In this document: one piece after another, positions 9,916 to 19,379 of the stretch
How the letters are laid out: every line of letters begins with the position of its first letter
Numbering within the stretch: the stretch's first letter is position 1
Assembly (NCBI GenBank): GCA_009801015.1
Contig: VHZZ01010637.1
Coordinates: 42,664 to 63,406, forward strand
Direction of reading: 5' to 3'
DNA length: 20,743 nt
Source of the DNA: Silene noctiflora
Lineage: Eukaryota; Streptophyta; Magnoliopsida; Caryophyllales; Caryophyllaceae
The notes under the pieces: model-generated
Databases searched by the model: none
What the model was told of the DNA's origin: nothing
The model's input: only the letters and a program-made list of their open reading frames with translations
Translations under genes and position numbers: made by a program

Positions 9916-10344
9916 TTATTCATATGCATGGATAGTCCTTAGATTTTCTTCCCTCCATTCTCTATTAACCTTATTAATAAACTCTTCAATCTTTTTTCTT
10001 AGTTCATCATCATCACTTACAATTTGATCTTCTTCTTCTTCTTCCTCTTCATCATCGACTCTCGAGATTTCCTTATCACAACCCTTCGTGCAATCTTCGG
10101 AATCCTTCTCATTTCCGCTCGCTTGAACATTATCCTTGTTGTGCAAGGTAGTATTGCTTATAAGGTCCACATTGTTTGAAGGCGGCGTACATCTGATCTC
10201 CCTGTAATTATGGACGGAGCTTGAAATGCTGGATTTCGAGCTCCTCCCTATAAGAAGAAAAATAATGATCACATTGCAAAAACAAAAGAGGAAATGATAA
10301 TTTGAAGTTGCTAGAGTAATCAACTCTACGGTCGTGTACAACAT
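9916..10344 (-). CDS. Membrane-anchored DUF761-like protein, copy B
   Basis: Single-exon 142-aa protein, paralogous to the one at 5601-6209. Shared parts are the N-terminal hydrophobic anchor (residues about 17-32, HFLFCFCNVIIIFLLI, followed by GRSSKS) and the C-terminal block ELRKKIEEFINKVNREWREENLRT (about 114-137), both nearly the same as in copy A. The C-terminal block resembles the DUF761 motif of plant 'cotton fibre' proteins, whose role is unknown. The middle is different: Ser/Asn-rich, then a run of seven Glu in DDEEEEEEEDQ (about 98-107). It lacks the internal duplication of copy A and the extra C-terminal EDGFPGPH-type tail. Conservation of both ends but not the middle argues for selection on those ends. 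A TATA box lies about 50 bases upstream of the ATG. Confidence 0.75.
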   Translation of the reverse strand: MLYTTVELITLATSNYHFLFCFCNVIIIFLLIGRSSKSSISSSVHNYREIRCTPPSNNVDLISNTTLHNKDNVQASGNEKDSEDCTKGCDKEISRVDDEEEEEEEDQIVSDDDELRKKIEEFINKVNREWREENLRTIHAYE

Positions 10345-10394
10345 TGTTGTAATTAAATTGATTGTTGTGTTTTCTTAGTGTAGAAATGTCGAGC

Positions 10395-10405
10395 TTATAT
10401 ATAAA
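10395..10405 (-). promoter_or_regulatory. TATA box of DUF761-like copy B
   Basis: The minus strand reads TTTATATATAA here, a near-perfect plant TATA box, 51 bases upstream of the start codon. It would place the transcription start about 20-30 bases before the ATG, giving a short leader. Confidence 0.65.
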
Positions 10406-10914
10406 GACATAAACACAGACTCGTTATTCAGTCTGTCTCAATTATTTATTTACTTTTGATTAAAATACCGTAAATGTGTGCTATGGAAGTTATATATAAT
10501 CAAGTGGGACGGTAATGTTGTTAATGGGTTAAGTTTTGGTGAGATGACACACAACTGCAATTTTAATTATGCAATAAAGAGTTATGTGTTCGTTGTCATG
10601 GATGTTGCTTTCACTACAAGGGCGTAAACACTAAACAATTACACAATGTAGATGGCATGAAAAGTTAAATAATTACTTGTACTTTGCATGAGGAAAATTA
10701 TTTTATAGGTGTAAAATTTTAAAATTCATTTATGCGAAAATACATACTCTATAATTTTGTTGGATATGTGCCTTAAATTTATTAGTCGTCATTTTGAACG
10801 ACTATGACGGGGTCTCGCTTCAGGGTTCAGGGGCAATGCCCACGAAACCTAAATGGTATCTATAATATGTTATTAATTGGGTTGGGGTTCGGTCTTGAGA
10901 AAAAGGATTACACA

Positions 10915-12278
10915 TGTAATTAATACCTCGAGTTTTTGGCTGTTGAGTACTCTATCGAGTAGAGGCTACTCTACCGAGTAGGTTATGTTCAGTGTTGTTG
11001 TTTTTAGGTACTCGACCGAGTTAGGACAACTCGATCGAGTACGTTAGTTACTCGATCGAGTATCTGTGTGTCACGGGTTTGACCTATTTGATTTTTAAGA
11101 ATGAGGTGTTGTTTTATGTTTTGTAAATGTCAGTTACATTTCATTTTATAACTTTTCACACAACAACACAAAAGAAACTTGAACAACGTGCAAACTCCTC
11201 TTTCTTTTCAATCAAATCAAGGGTTTTGTTCATCGTAAATTGGGGCTTTTCATAACATTGCTTTCGTCATATTGTGGGTAAGACTTCTATGTTATTCCCA
11301 TGTCGTTTCGTTAATCTTGTTTTAAACCCTAATTGAGTAGATTGGGGGTTTTGGGGTTAATTGTTGTGTAGTTTGCAATTGAATGTTTATTTGTATAGGA
11401 GGTGCCTTTGTAGAGGAGAAATTCTGATCCGCTACTCTAGCTTCGTGACTTTCATCTCAGGTATGGTTTCCCTACTCGGTTACTGTATAATTGGTTGTGA
11501 CGATGTGATGATATGAGTATGTTTATGTTTATAATGGTATTGTTGTTGATGACATGTTTTTTAATTTATGGATGAATGATATATTGATATGATTGTATGT
11601 GGTTCGCGAGATGCGCCCTCGGCTGAGTGGAGTCATTTTCGGGAATGGCTTCATGCCCTTATTCGCCCCTTGTGGTTCCCGTCACAAGGGAGATGTGTAC
11701 ATTAAGGTTCAATGGGTTTTGCGCTCTATGATTTTGAGCGGGGCTTAGGTGGCAAGGCTGTGGTCCCCACTGGCGGAATGAATTATCTGTTGCGATGGAT
11801 AATCTGGCAGGACTACACTTGTGTAGTCAGGTGTTGGAGAGATTGTGGAGTTGGGTGATTGTGATAATGTATTGTGTTGTATTGTTGTATTTTGTTATGC
11901 AGTAACTGACCCCATTATGTGTTTTAAAAACTGTGGTGATCCATTGGGGAATGGTGAGCAGTTGATTAGCAGGTATGCTTTGGAGAGCTCGTGGGTTGCT
12001 TGGGATGGAGTCACCACTGAGTTTTGTAGCTAGTCTTCCGCTATGTCTTGAGATAGTGTTTATTTAAGTACTTTCAGTATTATAGTTTTGGAGACAGTTG
12101 TACCTCACTTTGAGAGATTTTGGTTTGGTTTTGCATAACGTTAAACTTTAACTATTTAATTATATTTCTTTATGGTCTATTTTGATATACTATACCTCGG
12201 GCAATCGAGATGGTAGCATCTCTATGTGCTAAGGTGGTCTTGGTAAGGCACCTCGGTATATGGGGGTGTTTTAATACA
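10915..12278. mobile_element. Nested LTR, probably Ty3/gypsy type
   Basis: A block of about 1.36 kb of quite different composition (G/T-rich) sits inside the copia-type LTR. It starts TGTAATTAATACC and ends ...GGGGGTGTTTTAATACA, ends that are roughly inverted copies of each other in the TGTAA..CACCC / GGGTGTTA..CA style of plant gypsy (chromovirus) LTRs. It contains a palindrome array near its left end, and GC-rich text such as GGCTTAGGTGGCAAGG and GGTCCCCACTGGCGG. There is no coding region, so it looks like another solo LTR fossil. A target-site duplication was not clear and the exact ends may be off by a few bases. It must be younger than the LTR it interrupts. Confidence 0.5.
10949..11062. 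repeat. Array of five TACTCGATCGAGTA-type palindromes
   Basis: Five variants of the 14-bp palindrome occur within about 115 bp: TACTCTATCGAGTA, TACTCTACCGAGTA, TACTCGACCGAGTT, ACTCGATCGAGTA and TACTCGATCGAGTA, spaced unevenly. Each copy can pair with itself or with its neighbours. They lie near the left end of the nested gypsy-type LTR. Confidence 0.85.
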
Positions 12279-12557
12279 TCAGATGTACCACTTCACATTT
12301 AATGAGTTTATGAACTTGTGTGTAATTTTTTTAAGCTCTATAAAGTTTTTAAATTCCATTTTTGTTTCCTAACGTCAAAACTCATTTTTTTGAGTTTATA
12401 TGTAATTTTTTTAAGTTATAATGTAATTTTTTGAGTTTAATGTTTAAGTAAATGAACTCAGAAATTTTATAACAAAACTAATAATTTTTAAAACACAATT
12501 CGAAAACTTTAGCTAAATGCTCAGAAACTACGCCATCTGATGTAGTACATCAGATAT
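12272..12557. mobile_element. Small element ended by ACATCAGATGTA palindromes
   Basis: Roughly 285 bp of T-rich sequence is bracketed by TACATCAGATGTACCAC (12275-12291) and, on the right, a perfect palindrome of ATCTGATGTA and TACATCAGAT around one G (12534-12554). The ends share the TACATCAGAT core in inverted and direct form. The inside repeats TGAGTTTATG..TAATTTTTT-type phrases (about 12302-12440). It looks like a non-autonomous transposon, family unknown, at the junction of the two LTRs. Its left edge overlaps the presumed end of the gypsy-type LTR, so that boundary is unsure. Confidence 0.4.
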
Positions 12558-12827
12558 ATAATCCACTTATTAGTCTGTCTTGGTCCTTTTTTAGGTCATT
12601 CTGTATTAGATCTTAGAGAGTATTATATAAACTCTTTAAGTCTCTCCCAAATTGTCATACTTATCATATCGTCTGAATTTGTAATCTGAAAAACTTCTCA
12701 CACATCAATAAAACTCTCCTCCCTTCTGCCTTGTGAACGTAGCCAACACATTGTTAGTGAACCACATAATTTGTGTGTTGCTTTCTTTATTGTTCTTATT
12801 TATCTTTTTTTGGCATCTCTTATAACA

Positions 12828-13440
12828 AATTATTTAAAATGGGACATACTTATCAACATGATCAGGATAATTACATAAATCGTGTTTTCTTAGTAGTTAT
12901 CTTAGAGAAAATAAAAGCGATTTTTTTGAAATATCTTGTCTACTAATTAAATTTGGCAAAATTAACCCGTCGGTATTTGACCTGAATGTTTATTTTTGCA
13001 AATGATTATTTTCCATAAATAACTCGATAATAGTTGAACTCGAAATGACCTAACTTGACTCAGCCCTAATTCTTGCATACTTGAATAATCTGAACCTGAA
13101 TTGGCCCGACCCTATTGAAGGTTTCGTACCAATCATTTATTTACGTTTGATTATTGGATAGGGGAGGTAATGTTTAAATAAAAAAATTGACAAATGAATT
13201 AAAAATGGACAGTAATAAAATAGATACTATATCTAATATACATAATAGTGTACTAATAAAAATGACAACAAATTATATGTACGATTGTTGAGAAAACTTG
13301 TACCAATTATGAAACTTGTATCGTGTTCGACCTAATTACTTAAATGGATTAAATTGCCTCAACCCAAACCCGTTCACTTCAATTCATGTCACGCTATCGT
13401 GTTATTGGACGAGATCGGATTGGGTCACTACATATCTAGA
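12828..13440. other. Intergenic region with worn repeat remnants
   Basis: No gene is seen. AT-rich sequence holds scattered phrases like TTGACCTGAA, GGCCCGACCC and CAACCCAAACCCG (about 12965-13375), typical of old degraded plant repeats, and a stretch near 13128-13160 like an inner Stowaway arm (CAATCATTTATTTACG). Nothing here has both ends. Confidence 0.5.
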
Positions 13441-13447
13441 TTATTAA

Positions 13448-13577
13448 TGGGCTAGTATTTATGTGCTCTAGTGAACCAATATTAATGGCCCATAACAAAA
13501 TAAAATCCCTGGCCATAAAAATTTAAACAAATAATCCATCGAAAAAAAAAAATTGACTTAGGGCTCAAGTAGGGTTT
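13448..13577 (+). promoter_or_regulatory. Site II motifs and telo-box in the FKBP promoter
   Basis: TGGGCT at 13448-13453, GGCCCA (site II on the minus strand) at 13487-13492 and TAGGGTTT (telo-box, reverse of AAACCCTA) at 13570-13577 lie 75-205 bases before the FKBP start codon. In plants the combination of site II and telo-box is typical of genes active in dividing cells, especially ribosome-biogenesis and nucleolar genes, which suits a nucleoplasmin-like histone chaperone. No obvious TATA box was seen. Confidence 0.55.
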
Positions 13578-13653
13578 TAGACCTTTGGACATTCAACTTT
13601 TCACCATTTTCGCCAACAAATTCTTCAACCATCTTCAACAAGACAACAAAAAA

Positions 13654-16600
13654 ATGACATTTTGGGGTTTGTATTTTGCATCATTTTCTATGTTTTTAAT
13701 GTTATTTATGTTCAATTTGTTTGTAAATTAAAGGGTTAATTTTATTTGATTTTGTTGGTTTGATTGATTGAATTTCAGGGGTTGAAGTAAAACCAGGAAA
13801 ACCCTTCACTTTGAATTGTGAAGAATTGGATGGCCCCCTTATATTAACCCAGGTATTTTACTGTAATTTTTCTTTTTCTTTTTTGTTTAGGGAGTTTTAC
13901 CTTGTAGGTTTTGTTTAATTAGGGTTGAAATTGTTGTTAGGGTGACTATTTCTTGCTGTATGAATTTGCTATCTGGGTTTTTTGTGGATGATTGTATAGA
14001 GTTATACTGATATATGAATTGTGTATTTTTTTGTGGGGAAATTGGGAAAAGATTTGATCTTTTGAGGCAAGACGGGTTTTTGAATTGCAAATTCGAAATG
14101 TCGTCTTGAAAGCTTGACCGGCCACCTTGTATGAAAGTGGTGTAGCTAGAAAAATTAGGGTGTGGGGAGGACTTGGATAAAATTAGGTCAAGAACCTTTA
14201 GTAATTAGTACTCCGTATGAGATAATGAGGTATTGCATATGGGGGCATATCCAAATTAGTGAATGTTCAATACATATTTGTAATATTTTTACGGAATTGT
14301 ATCGAAAGTTGTGGGGGTATTGGGAGTCCACTTTCAAGAGTGCCTACTTGCCTTCGTTGTGATGAACTTACTAGGCCTTTACATTTTGGCTTGAGTATGA
14401 TCACTGCCCAATGGTTTTATTTGGTGTTGTGGGTCTATTGTTTTTTGCTATTTTGAAGGTTTGGGTTTTGTGTGTGTCTTGGGCTCTTAATATTAAGTTA
14501 TAGAAAATGATCGGATTATGCGCTGTGAGTTTTGAAGTTTGGGTTTGGGGTTTGGGGTTTGGGGTTTGGGGTTTGGTGTTTGGTGTTTGGTGAGTTTGTT
14601 CTGTGCATAAATTGTTTGTATGTTTGCTGTTTATCAGGCAACACTGGGACTTGGCTCATCATCAAAGAAGAGCACACTTCAGGTTAATGTAGGAGATAAG
14701 AAGCCAATATTTCTTTGCACTCTGTTGCCTGGGAAATCAGAGTGTTTCACATTGAACCTTGAATTTGACGAGGAGGAAAATGTGAATTTTTCCGTTGTGG
14801 GGCCAACTAGCATTCATCTCTCTGGCTATGTTCAAAGACCGGAGCATGATGATGAGGATTGCGAACTGTATTCTTTTATACTTCTTTTTTTTCTTCTTAA
14901 TGAATTTTTTATTCAAAATTGACCACTCCTACCTTGTCTATATGGTGGCCTTTGTTTTGCTGGCTTGTAGTCATTGTCTAAGTCTGCTAATATGAATGGA
15001 CTTGTTGAGATGTCATATGTGGCTGTCTTCGAACAGAAATCATCTGGGTTATCGTCTTATTAATTACAAAATCTGAAAAACTTTCCTTAATCAAGGACCC
15101 TTAGTGATTGTTGTGGAGAAGATATTGCTGAGACCGAGTCAGAAGATAGTGAGTTTGAGTCTGAAGATGATTATGAGGATGATTTCATTGTTGATGACGA
15201 TATGCCCATGTATCCACCTTCACCTGTGCACAACAAAGGAGGTGCGTAGTGCTATGAAATATTTTAGTTTTCATTGGTAATATAACGTGCAAAACAGTGC
15301 TTCTGATTGAGGTCCCCTTTCCCTTCCTGTGTTTTTTTTTGGGTCCAGAGATTTACGACTTGTTAGTTGTTACTAATCTTTCTTCACTAAGAATAATCTT
15401 AATGTGTCCTATTCTGTTAGCTGCTGTCTCAACTCTCAACTTAGTGTAAAGGCTTCATCTATTGGCAACCCATAGCTGCACATATTCTTTTTGTAGGGAT
15501 ATTCAAAAACATTATTGGGACAAATTTATGTCGCATGTAGCGGGTTTGCTACTTGCTAAGTGTAGTGGATTGGCTTTTATTAGAAATGTCATTGTAATGT
15601 TGCTAGAGTAATAAAGCTGTTTGATGGCCTTGTTGTGCCATGCTATTTCGAGCAACGGAGCATCTTTCCCCGCTTAGAAGCTCTCTATTCATTCTGTAAA
15701 GTTGTAGGTGCTGTATACCTCTATTTGCTCCTCAATGTACTTAACTGTGACTCATGGATAATTGATTTCGTATTCTTTAGTTACCCACAAGTGGTTTCAT
15801 AATGTGTTTGAGTGTCTACTGTGCTGTCATTTTTCCTCTGTTTCTCTGTTATTTGTTGAGGGAGAAAATTATTGCATGTTGATTATTGTGGTTGAACCAT
15901 GAAAGCCACTATGTGTCTGATATATTCCGTTGATAATTATAGTTGTTATCGAGGAGATAGAGGATGATGATGAACCTGTAAGTAAAAAAACTGGAAAAAA
16001 ACAAGTTAAGAAGAAGAAAGAGTTACCCACGTCTACGGATGATGGGAAGGCACAGCTACAAATTGTTGTCAAGGGAAATGCTGGTGACAGAGAGTTGGAG
16101 AGTGAAGATGAAGATGGGTTTCCGATATCTTCATCAGGTAGTGATAAATCTAGATTTGCTGAACTTCAAGCAAGCACAGGAAGTAAAACAGCCGACAAAC
16201 AGAAGACAAAGAAAAAAAAGGATGATGTTGAATCTGCTAGCACTTTGAAACGGAAGATTGATGCCATGGATCAAGATCAAGAACCAAAAAGGTTAGTTGG
16301 ATTAGTCTACTTCAATAGTCATTACTAAATTGTTGCAAGGCAAGGTTCATTGTGCATTCAGAATAATTTCAACCATAAGAGGAACCTATTGATTTAGTGT
16401 TTGTATGGTACAATAAGTGGGAAGAGGGGGAGAGAGGTTGAGGGAGGAGGAAGGGAGCAGGTGTTTTCATCCAAATATTTCGTATGTTGGAAGGAGCTTT
16501 TTTCCTCTTACCCTACGTACAGAAGAAATTTTAACACCCTCCACCCCATCCCCACCCCCTTTCCCTCCAAATCCTTTTTCGAAGCAAGGTGTTACTGTTG

Positions 16601-18195
16601 GAAACTTACAGCTATCTGCTAACATGCTTGGATAAGTTTATATATTCTACTCCGTATTTCCTGTTGGTGACTCGTTCTTTTAGAACAGGTGATCTTTATG
16701 AACTTTGTGGTTCTGCAATTTGGTTTAAGGAATTGTTCCACAGGTTTAACTATTTTCCCTGTGGCAAATTGCCAATTCAATTTTGTTACTACGTGATAGC
16801 TAATGATGATGGAGTGTTTCCTATGCGTTGTTAATTAACCGGCGGATCTGTATCTGTGGGTTTATGTTCCTAATTTTTTTACCAGTGATGGTGATGATGC
16901 AATTGACGGAGATGCGTCTGAGGACAAGAAGAAGAAGAAGAACAAGAAAAAGAAAAAGGCGAAGGTAGAGATAGATGAAACTGTGGCAAATACAAACCAA
17001 AATGCCGGTGAAGTCGCAAATGTAAAGCATGAGGGGGATAAGGCAGAAAAAAAGACGCCTGAAGCTGTTAAGGATACAAAGCAATCGAAGGATAAGCCCG
17101 CCAAAGTGAGAACTTATTCTAATGGGCTTATTGTAGAAACGATTGAAATGGGTAAACCAACCGGGAAAAGAGCATCACCTGGAAAGAAGGTAACTACACA
17201 GTTTCTGACTTGTTTATTGCCTTATTGGTCTGTTTGTATCATACTCTGTAATATCCATATTAAGTATTATCTTGAATGTTACGTTTGCTTTCTGCATTCT
17301 GCATAGTTAGTTTACTTAGTTATATGCTGGAAGTTTATGGCTGTTGTAACATTGTATGCCAGTGTGCTTGTGCAATTAGAAATGAATGGTTTCTTTCTCT
17401 CTGTTTTTTTTTTTAATCAAAAAAGATTCAGACTATCAGAGTAAGAAACAGGGTATCTACGAAAAAATTGTCTAGTTACTGCAAAAGGATGCACTTGGAT
17501 ATGTAAGAAAAAATTGTTTTTATGATGATACTTTCCGGTCTCAAAACTCTCTGATTCAAATTTTAGCGATTAAGCATTCTATGAATTAAATAAATTTACG
17601 TGGTCCATGGTCGTGTAAAATTAGGTTTAAGATGTGACAATTCTGGAAAAGGGCACAAGTAGGCTTCTCTATAGGGCTGTGATTATCCTGGTTATTTTAA
17701 TTTTAAGTTCTAACAACGGAGGTATATTGTGTGATCATTGTAATCTGTTATCACTTGAATTTGCAGGTAAGTGTACGCTATATTGGAAAGCTGAAGAAGA
17801 CTGGGAAAATCTTTGACTCTAACGTTGGCAGAAGTCCGCTCAAGTTTCGTCTAGGTGAAACTCGTGCCTTAATCTGATACTGCTGGACAAGTCTATATTG
17901 TCTCTCTCCTAATAGTTTTTCATTGCTTAGGTGTTGGACAAGTGATCAAGGGGTGGGATGTCGGTGTCGAAGGTATGATAGAATCCTCTGGTCCTTTGTG
18001 TTTTTTTGTTGTTTTTATATTGAGGTTACAATTGTATTATGCTCATATATGTGATATGCCGTCTGATTTTCAGGAATGCGTGTTGGAGATAAAAGAAGGC
18101 TTATCATTCCACCTGCAATGGGGTAAGAATTATCCAATAACTTCGCTTTGTCATGATGATTTTCACTACAATATGATTCTTTTTACATAAAAAAG

Positions 18196-18232
<37 letters not shown>

Positions 18233-19379
18233 TTAGGAGTAAGATTTACATGTTTCAATTCTCTTGCTGTTGTATCTGCGATACTCCCTTCAATCCATTC
18301 CAAACTACCCATTTACTTTTTAAAGTCAACCTTGTTAAATATTGAGATCGATTATATTTAGTCAAATTTTAAAAATTTATACTTAAGATTGACATATTTA
18401 CGTTTGTTATAAAAAAAGGTTTCAGAAAATTATAATTTCGACACAAACATATAATCAATAAATGAAGAAAAACGTGGTCAAAGTGTCGTCTCGTAGACCG
18501 TGAAAAATCAAATGGGTAGTTTGGATTGGATTGGAGGGAGTATTATTATTGCTGTGACTCGATCATAACCGCCAAGTAATGGTTTTAAAGGGTATTGCAA
18601 ATTTGCGACCCTTTTGATACAATGGCGGCAACAATTATTGGCTCATGGCCAAATGGCCGAGGTCAGGGTGTGTTGGTCAGTTCTATATATAGTGCCCAGG
18701 GTCCTCGGCCCATAAACCTTTAGTGCTTGAAAAATTCATACTCTTTATTTTCTTTATTTTTTTTTTATAATGAGCTCTAGATTTTCAGTCCATTACTAAC
18801 TACTCTTTTTAGATCCATCAGCAATTCAGCATGATGTTAATGATTATTTGATGAAATAGACATTTATTTTGAGAAATTTATTACGTTAGTCATTATTTTT
18901 TGTATAATCACACTAACAACTCGGAAATGGGACGTTTGAAGGAATTATCGTGTTCTAATGTTTTACACGGGTGGCACTGTATATCTTGCGCTCGGTTACA
19001 TTGCTATATCTAGGAGTATGGCATTGAGGTAACCTGGTTGTATTGGGCATAGTCTTTAAGACTAGAGAATATAACATTTGAAATACCGGTGTTGTTCTTG
19101 GATTAAGAGTGAAGCCTAGTACCATGGATGCCGTTGTGGTTTCGTGGTGTAACATTATTTGATGTTTGATGCTGTAATAGTTTAATCATTTGGCTGTTGT
19201 ATCTTAATGCTTTCGTCCTTCATCAATTTTAGGTTAAACAATGAATGTCTTGATTAATTCTAGTTTCTTTGATTAATGGTGATCTGTGTTTATGCAGTTA
19301 CGGCCCTGAAGGTTCACAACCCGCGATTCCACCCAATGCATGGTTGGTCTTCGATGTCGAGTTGGTTGACGTTGCTTGA
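13654..19379 (+). CDS. FKBP53: Nucleoplasmin-like FKBP immunophilin (FKBP53/FKBP43 type)
   Basis: Ten exons: 13654-13666, 13779-13852, 14638-14867, 15105-15241, 15943-16291, 16886-17189, 17767-17854, 17931-17972, 18074-18122, 19298-19379 (TGA). All introns are GT-AG and phases agree, giving 455 aa; Arabidopsis FKBP53 is about 477. The N-terminus ([17 protein letters not shown], then [37 protein letters not shown]; to about 100) is the plant nucleoplasmin-like domain that forms oligomers and binds histones. Residues about 107-165 are acidic ([12 protein letters not shown] included); about 290-300 is a Lys-rich nuclear-localisation stretch. The FKBP domain spans about 346-455 and keeps ligand/catalytic-site residues by position: [33 protein letters not shown]. 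It is thus likely a nuclear or nucleolar histone chaperone with prolyl isomerase activity. The exon 4 acceptor is slightly uncertain (15105, or 15096 adding three residues). FKBP43 is the alternative name. Confidence 0.92.
14537..14593 (+). repeat. TTTGGGG/TTTGGTG 7-mer tandem array in FKBP intron 2
   Basis: Eight or so tandem 7-mers: five of TTTGGG(G) type followed by three TTTGGTG. The unit has the length and G-rich strand style of the plant telomere repeat TTTAGGG, with G in place of A. It lies about 45 bases upstream of the exon 3 acceptor. The orderly switch of unit type suggests local slippage from two founder units. Confidence 0.9.
18196..18232. repeat. T26-A11 homopolymer junction in FKBP intron 9
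   Basis: Twenty-six T bases are followed at once by eleven A bases. This is a self-complementary, slippage-prone tract shortly after the exon 9 donor. Its exact length may be a sequencing estimate. Confidence 0.85.
18284..18540. mobile_element. Stowaway-like MITE in FKBP intron 9
   Basis: A 257-bp element with near-perfect inverted ends: CTCCCTTCAATCCATTCCAA and AACTACCCATTT on the left, AAATGGGTAGTT and TGGATTGGATTGGAGGGAG on the right. TA flanks both sides (18282-18283 and 18541-18542). These are Stowaway (Tc1/mariner) hallmarks. Its arms differ in sequence from those of the element at 2332-2539, so the two are different subfamilies. The arms match each other better than those of the first, suggesting a younger insertion. 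No coding capacity. Confidence 0.9.
18543..19297 (+). other. Rest of FKBP intron 9
   Basis: The remainder of the 1175-bp last intron holds no exon that I can support. A mixed-composition piece (about 18550-18720) contains ATGGCCAAATGGCCGAGG-type imperfect palindromes and a TATATATAG, perhaps a foreign repeat; the part next to exon 10 is ordinary T-rich intron ending in TTATGCAG. Confidence 0.45.

Larger units (their letters stand above)
10758..12827. mobile_element. Solo Ty1/copia-type LTR interrupted by nested elements
   Basis: The left end starts TGTTGGATATG and the right end finishes ...CTCTTATAACA, giving the TG...CA ends and TGTT/AACA inverted tips expected of copia LTRs. The right part (about 12590-12827) has the look of a copia LTR downstream half: ATATAAACTC leader-like sequence, AATAAA, then GAACGTAGCCAACACA and TGTGTGTTGCTTTCTTTATTG. 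Flanking AATTT (10753-10757) and AATTA (12828-12832) could be a worn 5-bp target duplication. No internal coding region is present, so it appears to be a solo LTR fossil, split by the gypsy-type LTR (about 10915-12278) and the palindrome-ended element (12272-12557). Family and ends are judged by eye. Confidence 0.55.

Noticed and set aside
10605-10640. CACTACAAGGG-like sequence, considered as a CACTA transposon end
   Set aside because: Only a short match, no inverted partner and no 3-bp target duplication found.
11845-12033. 62-codon open frame in the nested LTR
   Set aside because: Lies inside repeat sequence with no recognised domain; LTRs do not normally encode proteins.
10910-12283. Five-base target duplication for the nested gypsy-type LTR
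   Set aside because: ACACA on the left and TCAGA on the right do not match; the TACAC/TACAT alternative would require ends that are not TG...CA.
14537-14593. Interstitial telomere remnant
   Set aside because: The unit is TTTGGGG/TTTGGTG, not the plant TTTAGGG, and no true telomere unit occurs in the array; simple slippage is the more likely origin.
16821-17104. Minus-strand open frames over FKBP exon 6
   Set aside because: They are complements of the Lys/Glu-rich linker exon, giving Phe/Leu/Ser runs; no independent evidence.
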